Assembly: GCA_963712595.1 (NCBI GenBank)
Contig: CAVQIM010000001.1
Span: forward strand, 620,001-684,000
Origin: VRUE01 sp963712595
GTDB lineage: Bacteria; Actinomycetota; Thermoleophilia; Solirubrobacterales; 70-9
Direction of reading: 5' to 3'
Length of the DNA: 64,000 bases
Each line of letters starts with the position of its first letter. Position 1 is the stretch's first letter. The notes beneath the pieces are model-generated. The model was not told the DNA's origin, searched no databases, and saw only the letters and a list, made by a program, of their open reading frames with translations. This document shows positions 58,438 through 64,000 of this stretch, piece after piece. Position numbers and translations under genes: made by a program.

Positions 58438-59675
58438 CTATCGGCCGGCGCGGTGCCCGCTCTTTAGCCGTGCATCGATGGCGTCCCGGTAGGCGTCCTC
58501 GAACCGCGGCACGACGGCCTCCGGGCTGAACGCCTTCGCCCGCTCGGCCGCCGCCTCGCCCATCCGCGTTCGCATCCCGGCGTCGGCGATCATCCGGGCC
58601 AGCGCGGCGCCGAGCGCGGCCCGGTCCCCGGCGGGCACCATCAGGCCGGTCTCGCCGTCGGCCACGATGTCCCGCAGGCCGCCGATGTCGGAGGCGACGA
58701 TCGGCTTTCCCGCCGCTGCCGCCTCGAGCGCAACGATGCCGAAGGGCTCGGCCCAGATCGACGGGGCGACGGTGAAGAGGGAACGCCGCAGCGCCTCGAT
58801 CGCCAACGCGTGCGGCAGCGGCCCCGGCGCGAGCACGCCGGGGATCTCGTCCAGCCCCTCGATGCTGCGGCGCCCGATCAGGACCAGGGGCGGGGGGTGC
58901 TCGAGGGACCCGTAGGCGGCGAGCAGGGTGGCCGCACCCTTGTCCTCGGCGACGTCGCCGAAGTAGAGCACGAAGGGCTCCTCCGGCAGGAAGGCGAGCT
59001 CCTCGTCGGCGTCGGCCGGAGCCGGGGGCAGCTCGCCGACGAAGTTGGGGACGATGCGGTGAGCGGCAGAGGGGTCCACCTCGCAGAGCCGCTCGACCGC
59101 CGAGCTGACCGAGAGGAACATGTCGACCCGGCGGCGCACCCAGGGATCGGAGAGCCGGGTCCCGGTCGCGATCATCGCCCCCTTGGCTGGGCCGTAGTGC
59201 TCGAAGGCGTGGCGCATGCACTTGAGCGGCGCCGGCCCGCTGCAGACCCCGCCCTTGTAGAAGAGCCGCTTGGTCGGGCAGAGGATCCCGTAGTCGTGCA
59301 GCGAGAGGACGAGGGGCGCCTCGGCGCCGCGGGCCAGCGGCAGGTAGGAGTTGACCAGCCAGTTGTGGGCGTGGACGACGTCGGGCTGCAGCCTGCGTAG
59401 GACGCGGCGCAACCCCGCCGTCGTCCTTGGGTCGGGCAGGGGCGCGGCGTAGCGCCTCTCCTCGAGCACCGAGACCCCAGGGATGCCGTGGACCGAGCCC
59501 TCGAGCAGCTCGACCCGCACTCCGTCGCGCTGTGGCGGGTCGCCCAGCGGCTGGCGCAGGGTCGCGACGGTGACCTCGTGGCCGCGCCGAGCCAGTTGGA
59601 CGCTGAGGTCCTCCACCAGGCGCTCCTCCCCCCGACCACCGGGGAATAGGTCTGCGCCAGCATCAGGATCCGCAT
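58438..59675 (-). CDS. GT4-type glycosyltransferase with apparent frameshift
   Basis: A GT-B glycosyltransferase of about 410 residues. The C-terminal half has PFVLYFGDVAEDKGAATLLAAYGSL, VLIGRRSIEG and IWAEPFGIVALEAAAAGKPIVASDIGG. The natural N-terminus (MRILMLAQTYSPVVGG, ATG at 59673-59675) is in a different frame from the rest; the frames meet at a run of six C (59628-59633, G on the coding strand) where seven would restore MRILMLAQTYSPVVGG-EERLVEDLSVQL. Without the shift a start at 59700 or 59685 yields an unrelated N-terminus. Either a sequencing error or a real disabling or programmed shift. Confidence 0.8.
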
Positions 59676-59744
59676 CGCGCGCCATCGTACAGTCGGCCAT
59701 GAAGACCCCAATCGGCGTCGAGCAGCGGCTGTAACCTCACCCGC

Positions 59745-61817
59745 GTGCCGGGCCCGTCGAACCAGGAAGGCAGCACCAGCCGGCCTTCGATCTCGGTGAT
59801 CGTCACCGCCTTCACCTTCGACCGGCTGCCCTCGATCGAAGAGATCGTCGAGTCGCTCCGCCAGCAAACGGTTGCCCCAGCCGAGACGTTGCTCGTGATC
59901 GACTACGCGCCGGAGCTGGAGGAGGAGTGCCGGCGCCGCTGGCCCGATGTGCGGGTGATCCCCAACGCCGCGGAACGCGGCTCCTGCGGTGGGCGCAACA
60001 CCGGGGTCGCCGAGAGCACGGGTGAGATCGTCGCCTTCCTCGACGACGACGCGATCCCGGGGCACGAGTGGATCGAGCAGCTCGGCGCGGATTTCGCCGA
60101 CCCCCGCGTCCTCGGCGTCGCCGGCGGCGTCAACCCCCGCTGGCTCGCCGAGCGCCCCGCCTGGTTCCCGCCCGAGTTCGACTGGGTGGTCGGCTGCATG
60201 CACTCGGGCATGCCGAAGGAGCGCGAGCCGGTCCGCAACGCGATCGCCGCCAACATGGCGATCCGGCGCGAGGAGATGCTCGCGGTCGGCGGCCTGCGCA
60301 AGGAGTTCAGCCGGATCGAGAAGAACGCGGCGGGCGGCGAGGAGACCGACCTCTGCATCCGCCTCACCGAGCGCTGGCCCGAGCGGATGATCCTCTTCGA
60401 CCCGGCGCCCGCTGTTGAACACTGCGTGCCGCCGGAGCGCGGCGAGCCCAAGTATTTCGTCACCCGCTGCTTCGCCGAGGGCCGCTCGAAGGCGGCGCTG
60501 GCACAGCTGGTGGGAACCCAATCCGGGCTCTCCTCGGAGCGCTCCTACGTGCGCCGCACCCTGCCGCTCGGCGTCCTGCGCGGTTTCGGCGATGCCCTGC
60601 GCGGCGACTTCGCCGGACTGAAGCGGGCGGCAATGATCCTCACCGGCCTGGCGACGACGACGGCCGGCTACGTGACCGCTCCGCGCCTGACCGAGCAGCT
60701 GAGCGAGGAGGACGAGTCAGGGAACCGGCCGCTGCGCCTGCTGACGGTGACGCCGCTCAGCCCGCTCGTGCAGGGCGGGGTCGAGCGCCACGTGATGCAG
60801 GTGACCCGCCGGCTCGCCGCCGCCGGGGCGGAGGTCGAGGTGCTCTGCACGGAGCCGGGCGGACCAAAGCAGCGCGACGAGGAGCGCGACGGGGTCAGGA
60901 TCCGCATCCTGCGGTCGTGGCCGGCGAACCGCGACTGGTGCGTTGCGCTGCGCCTCTGGGGGGAGATGCGGCGGGCGAAGCCCGACGTGATCCACGTCCA
61001 GAGCTACCACACCGCGGTGGCCCCCCTGGCGATGTTGCGCGCGCTCACCCTGGGGGTCCCCTACGTCGTCACCTTCCACGGCGGCGGGCACTCCTCCGGC
61101 CTGCGCAACCGCCTGCGCCGCGCCCAGCGCCTGCTGATGAGGCCTCTGCTGAAGCGAGCCGCCCGGCTGATCGCCGTCGCCCGCTTCGAGGTCGACGAGT
61201 ACAGCCGCGAGCTGCACCTGCCCGCCGAGCACTTTGCGCTGATCCCCAACGGGACCGAGCTAGCCTTCTCCTCGGCGACGCCGCCCGAGCGCAACGGACA
61301 CCCGACCTTCGCCACGATCGGCCGGCTCGAGCGCTACAAGGGTCACCATCGCGTGCTCGCCGCCCTGCCGGAGGTCCTGCGGCTGGAACCTCAGGCGCAG
61401 TTGATGATCGTCGGCAGCGGGCCCTATGAGGCCGACCTGCGCCAGCAGGCCGCCGAGCTTGGCATCGAGGAGAAGGTCGAGTTCACCAGCGTCCCCGGCG
61501 ATCAGCCCGAGGCGATGGCGGAGCTGCTGCGCCGCGTCTCCCTCGTCGTCCTGCTCAGCGAGTTCGAGACCCATCCCCTGGTCGCGCTGGAGGCAGCGGC
61601 GGCGGGCTGCAGGCTTCTGGTCGCCGACAGGGGAGGGCTATCCGAGCTGGCGGCGGACGGCTTCGCCCGCGCGGTCCCGCTCGACGAGAGCCCGCGCGCG
61701 GTCGGCGAGGCCGTGGTCGAGGAGCTGGCGCTGCCGCCACAAGCGAAGCGGCCGCCGCTGACCTCCTGGGACGAGTGCGCCTCCGAGCTGCTGGCGCTCT
61801 ACCGCTCGCTCGCCTGA
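59745..61817 (+). CDS. GT2-GT4 two-domain glycosyltransferase
   Basis: A 690-residue enzyme with two different catalytic domains. Residues about 15-320 are GT2: ISVIVTAFTFDRLPSIEEIVESLRQQT, GGRNTGVAESTGEIVAFLDDDAIP (DDD metal motif). Residues about 330-690 are a GT4: RPLRLLTVTPLSPLVQGGVERHVMQVTRRLAAAGAEVEVLCTEPGG, PTFATIGRLERYKGHHRVLAALPEVL, VVLLSEFETHPLVALEAAAAGCRLLV (E-x7-E). It likely adds two successive sugars. GTG start at 59745. It is divergent from the frameshifted GT4, 69 bp away. Confidence 0.9.
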   Translation: MPGPSNQEGSTSRPSISVIVTAFTFDRLPSIEEIVESLRQQTVAPAETLLVIDYAPELEEECRRRWPDVRVIPNAAERGSCGGRNTGVAESTGEIVAFLDDDAIPGHEWIEQLGADFADPRVLGVAGGVNPRWLAERPAWFPPEFDWVVGCMHSGMPKEREPVRNAIAANMAIRREEMLAVGGLRKEFSRIEKNAAGGEETDLCIRLTERWPERMILFDPAPAVEHCVPPERGEPKYFVTRCFAEGRSKAALAQLVGTQSGLSSERSYVRRTLPLGVLRGFGDALRGDFAGLKRAAMILTGLATTTAGYVTAPRLTEQLSEEDESGNRPLRLLTVTPLSPLVQGGVERHVMQVTRRLAAAGAEVEVLCTEPGGPKQRDEERDGVRIRILRSWPANRDWCVALRLWGEMRRAKPDVIHVQSYHTAVAPLAMLRALTLGVPYVVTFHGGGHSSGLRNRLRRAQRLLMRPLLKRAARLIAVARFEVDEYSRELHLPAEHFALIPNGTELAFSSATPPERNGHPTFATIGRLERYKGHHRVLAALPEVLRLEPQAQLMIVGSGPYEADLRQQAAELGIEEKVEFTSVPGDQPEAMAELLRRVSLVVLLSEFETHPLVALEAAAAGCRLLVADRGGLSELAADGFARAVPLDESPRAVGEAVVEELALPPQAKRPPLTSWDECASELLALYRSLA

Positions 61818-61886
61818 GCACAGACATACGTCCAGTGGGGGTTGACCCGCTGCAGGGCGGGTGTCATGGACCGATGAGTGCGGTGC

Positions 61887-63281
61887 ATGAACGCACGCAC
61901 TCGCACAAGCCTCCTCCTGATCGGCCTCCTGGCCGCCCTCTGCGCGCTCCCGATCGCCTCCGCCGGCGCCGCGACCGGCGCCGGCCCAGACGGTGCTTGC
62001 TACGGCTCGGCCCGCATTGCCGGCAAACAGACGCAGGTATGCCGCCGGGCGACGGCGTCGCGGACCCAGCGCGGCCGCGATCGCCACCGCGGCCATCGCG
62101 CGCCTCAGCCGGCCCCGGCTCCTGCGCCAGCGCCACAGCCGACTCCGGTCCCGGCGCCCACCCCGGCGCCTGCTCCCGCTCCGACTCCGGCCCCTTCGCC
62201 TACTCCCACCCCTGCCCCCACTCCGCAGCCCTCGCCAACCCCCGCTCCAACGCCCTCCCCAGCGCCCACGCCCACCCCGGCGCCTGCCCCCACCCCAACA
62301 CCCTCCTCCGGCCCGATCTACTGGGGCGCCTGGATCGGCAGCCAGTTCACCGGCACCGAAGCCCCCTGGGACATGAACGCCGTCTCCTCCTTCGAGGCGA
62401 TGGCGCAGAAGAAGGTCTCGCTGGTCCAGTTCGCCTCGCCCTTCGCCGACTGCAATCGCTCGCCGTGCTCCTTCTACGGCTTTCCCACCACGCCGATGGA
62501 AAACATCCGCAAGCACGGGTCGATCCCCTTCTTCAGCTGGAGCTCGCAGTCGACCCCGTCGAGCCTCAACGAGCCCAACTTCCAGCTCTCCGACGTGATC
62601 TCGGGGACGTATGACTCCTACATCCGCAGCTTCGCCACCGCCGCGAAGAACTGGGGCCACCCCTTCTTCCTGCGCTTCAACTGGGAGATGAACGGCAACT
62701 GGTTCCCCTGGTCCGAGGGCGTCAACGGCAACAAGAGCGGCGAATACGTCACCGCCTGGCGCCACGTCCACGACATCTTCACCTCGGTCGGTGCCACCAA
62801 CGCCTCCTGGGTCTGGTGCCCCAACATCGATCCGAACAAAGAATTCCGCGACATCGCCCCGATGTACCCGGGTGACGCCTACGTCGACTGGACCAGCCTC
62901 GACGGCTACAACTGGGGCCTGGCTCCCTACCGGCCGGCTGGGTGGAGAACCTTCGACCAGCTCTACAGCTCCAGCTATCACCGCATCGTCGACACGATCG
63001 CCCCCTCGAAGCCGATGGCGATCGGCGAGGTCGGCTCGACCGAGTACGGCGGCTCGAAGGCGGCCTGGATCAAAGACATGCTGGCGAAACTGCCGACCAG
63101 CTACCCCAAGATCCGCGGCCTGCTCTGGTTCAACCGCCACGCCGAGGGCGAACCGATGGACTGGTCGATCGAGACCTCGAGCAGCTCGATCGGCGCCTTC
63201 GCAGCCGGCATCCAGAGCTCGGCCTACGCCGGCAACCAGTTCGGCTCGCTGCCCTTTGGCGCGATCGCGCCGGCGAGCTGA
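61887..63281 (+). CDS. Secreted GH26 glycoside hydrolase with Pro-rich linker
   Basis: A 464-residue exported enzyme: signal peptide (ARTRTSLLLIGLLAALCALPIASAG), a short Cys-containing domain (ACYGSARIAGKQTQVCRRATASRT), a long Pro/Ala/Thr linker (about residues 70-145), and a GH26-like barrel with PIYWGAWIGSQFTGTEAPWDM, the acid/base Glu in FFLRFNWEMNGNWFPW, and the nucleophile Glu in MAIGEVGSTEYGG. GH26 includes mannanases and related endo-glycanases; the substrate here may be the organism's own polysaccharide. A GTG at 61878 is a possible alternative start. Confidence 0.87.
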   Translation: MNARTRTSLLLIGLLAALCALPIASAGAATGAGPDGACYGSARIAGKQTQVCRRATASRTQRGRDRHRGHRAPQPAPAPAPAPQPTPVPAPTPAPAPAPTPAPSPTPTPAPTPQPSPTPAPTPSPAPTPTPAPAPTPTPSSGPIYWGAWIGSQFTGTEAPWDMNAVSSFEAMAQKKVSLVQFASPFADCNRSPCSFYGFPTTPMENIRKHGSIPFFSWSSQSTPSSLNEPNFQLSDVISGTYDSYIRSFATAAKNWGHPFFLRFNWEMNGNWFPWSEGVNGNKSGEYVTAWRHVHDIFTSVGATNASWVWCPNIDPNKEFRDIAPMYPGDAYVDWTSLDGYNWGLAPYRPAGWRTFDQLYSSSYHRIVDTIAPSKPMAIGEVGSTEYGGSKAAWIKDMLAKLPTSYPKIRGLLWFNRHAEGEPMDWSIETSSSSIGAFAAGIQSSAYAGNQFGSLPFGAIAPAS

Positions 63282-63370
63282 CCACCTTAATTTTGCTGAT
63301 GCTCTAACGCTCGCTAGTCTGAGGCCGGGAGGCCTTCCAGCGAGGGTTTGACTCGTTGCGGGGAGCGTGC

Positions 63371-64000
63371 ATGGAACCGACGAGTGCGGGTACATGGGCG
63401 CACAAGCTCCCGCGAAAACTCATGCTAGCCAGCCTCATCGCAATCCTGAGCACGTTCACGATCGGCACGGTCGGCACTGCCGCTGAGAGCGTCCCGGGTC
63501 GCGCCTGCTACGGCCCAGCACACACCGCAAGCAAGCAAGTGGGCGTCTGCCAGAGGGTGAGAACGTCGCGGACGCTGCGCGGACGCGATCGCCACCGAGG
63601 TCACCGCAAGCCCAAGCCAGCTCCTGAGCCGACGCTGCAGCCCGCTCCAGCTCCCACCCCCGCACCGGCGCCGGCATCCTCCCCAACCCCAGAGCCGGCG
63701 CGAGCGCCAACCGCGACGCCGGCCCCCGGTCGCTCCGCCGTCCCGGCAGCACCCGCGCCCACCCCATCCCCGTCTCCGACGCCTGCGCCCGCACCTGCCC
63801 CAACCCCGCCTCCGACTCCTGCGCCCGCGCCCAACCCGGTCCCAGCTCCGGAACCGGCTCCCACCCCCGCGCCGGCGCCAGCCCCTTCCTCCGGCCCGAT
63901 CTACTGGGGCGCCTGGATCGGCAGCCAGTTCACCGGCACCGAAGCCCCCTGGGACATGGGTGCGGTCTCCGCCTTCGAGGCGATGACCGAGAAGGAGGTC
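63371..64000 (+). CDS. Secreted GH26 paralogue, 3' end beyond window
   Basis: The frame is open from the ATG to the window end (210 codons). It copies the layout of the preceding gene: signal peptide (LMLASLIAILSTFTIGTVGTAA), a small Cys domain (RACYGPAHTASKQVGVCQRVRTSRTLRGRDRHRGH), a longer Pro/Ala linker, then the barrel start PIYWGAWIGSQFTGTEAPWDMGAVSAFEAMTEKEV. A 72-bp stretch (63887-63958) is identical to 62304-62375 in the first copy. The catalytic residues lie beyond the end and cannot be checked. Recent tandem duplication or gene conversion is likely. Confidence 0.85.
   Translation, partial: MEPTSAGTWAHKLPRKLMLASLIAILSTFTIGTVGTAAESVPGRACYGPAHTASKQVGVCQRVRTSRTLRGRDRHRGHRKPKPAPEPTLQPAPAPTPAPAPASSPTPEPARAPTATPAPGRSAVPAAPAPTPSPSPTPAPAPAPTPPPTPAPAPNPVPAPEPAPTPAPAPAPSSGPIYWGAWIGSQFTGTEAPWDMGAVSAFEAMTEKEV

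Overview
The window is high-GC bacterial DNA with very short intergenic gaps, many 1-4 bp stop/start overlaps and frequent GTG/TTG starts. It carries a complete coenzyme F420 gene set with a fused CofG-CofH (FbiC), an actinobacterial-type ethylmalonyl-CoA pathway, and a secreted protein whose C-terminus has the Cys-rich Ig-like domain common in Thermoleophilia. I infer an actinobacterium of the Thermoleophilia/Solirubrobacterales type; no rRNA is present to confirm this.

Layout. 0-7.4 kb: a membrane protein, tRNA-Leu(CAA), a metallo-beta-lactamase-fold hydrolase, and a ketone-body/branched-chain acyl-CoA block (acetoacetyl-CoA synthetase, acyl-CoA carboxylase beta subunit, HMG-CoA lyase, SDR, thioesterase). 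7.4-14.8 kb: F420 synthesis and use (F420:NADPH oxidoreductase, cofD, cofC, cofE; fbiC on the other strand) with a zinc alcohol dehydrogenase. 14.8-17.3 kb: aquaporin-family channel, NMT1-type lipoprotein and two small coupled genes. 17.3-22 kb: a coupled metal-homeostasis operon (two-domain multicopper oxidase, ZIP transporter, DtxR/MntR repressor, NRAMP transporter) preceded by tandem palindromic operators and a structured leader. 22-24.8 kb: YgfZ, lipoprotein, RmuC.

24.8-44.9 kb: five ethylmalonyl-CoA pathway enzymes (crotonyl-CoA carboxylase/reductase, ethylmalonyl-CoA mutase, a MaoC hydratase, an acyl-CoA dehydrogenase, a malyl/methylmalyl-CoA lyase) interspersed with a PKD-containing sugar dehydrogenase, clpS, an ArsR regulator, a nucleotide-sugar dehydrogenase, a CAP-domain protein, a very long collagen-like protein and divergent pabB/pabC. 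Together the enzymes would convert crotonyl-CoA to glyoxylate and propionyl-CoA, for acetate or C2 growth.

45.1-64 kb: an exopolysaccharide locus with several GT2/GT4 glycosyltransferases (three as domain fusions, one with a probable frameshift), two polytopic membrane proteins, a polysaccharide deacetylase domain, a Wzm/Wzt-type ABC exporter, and secreted GH5 and tandem GH26 glycosidases, the last cut by the window end.

Beyond the genes, the window holds a dispersed 3'-end-associated repeat (three copies, one inside a 169-bp structure with perfect 22-bp inverted ends), a second hairpin family, and an in-frame palindromic insertion inside fbiC.
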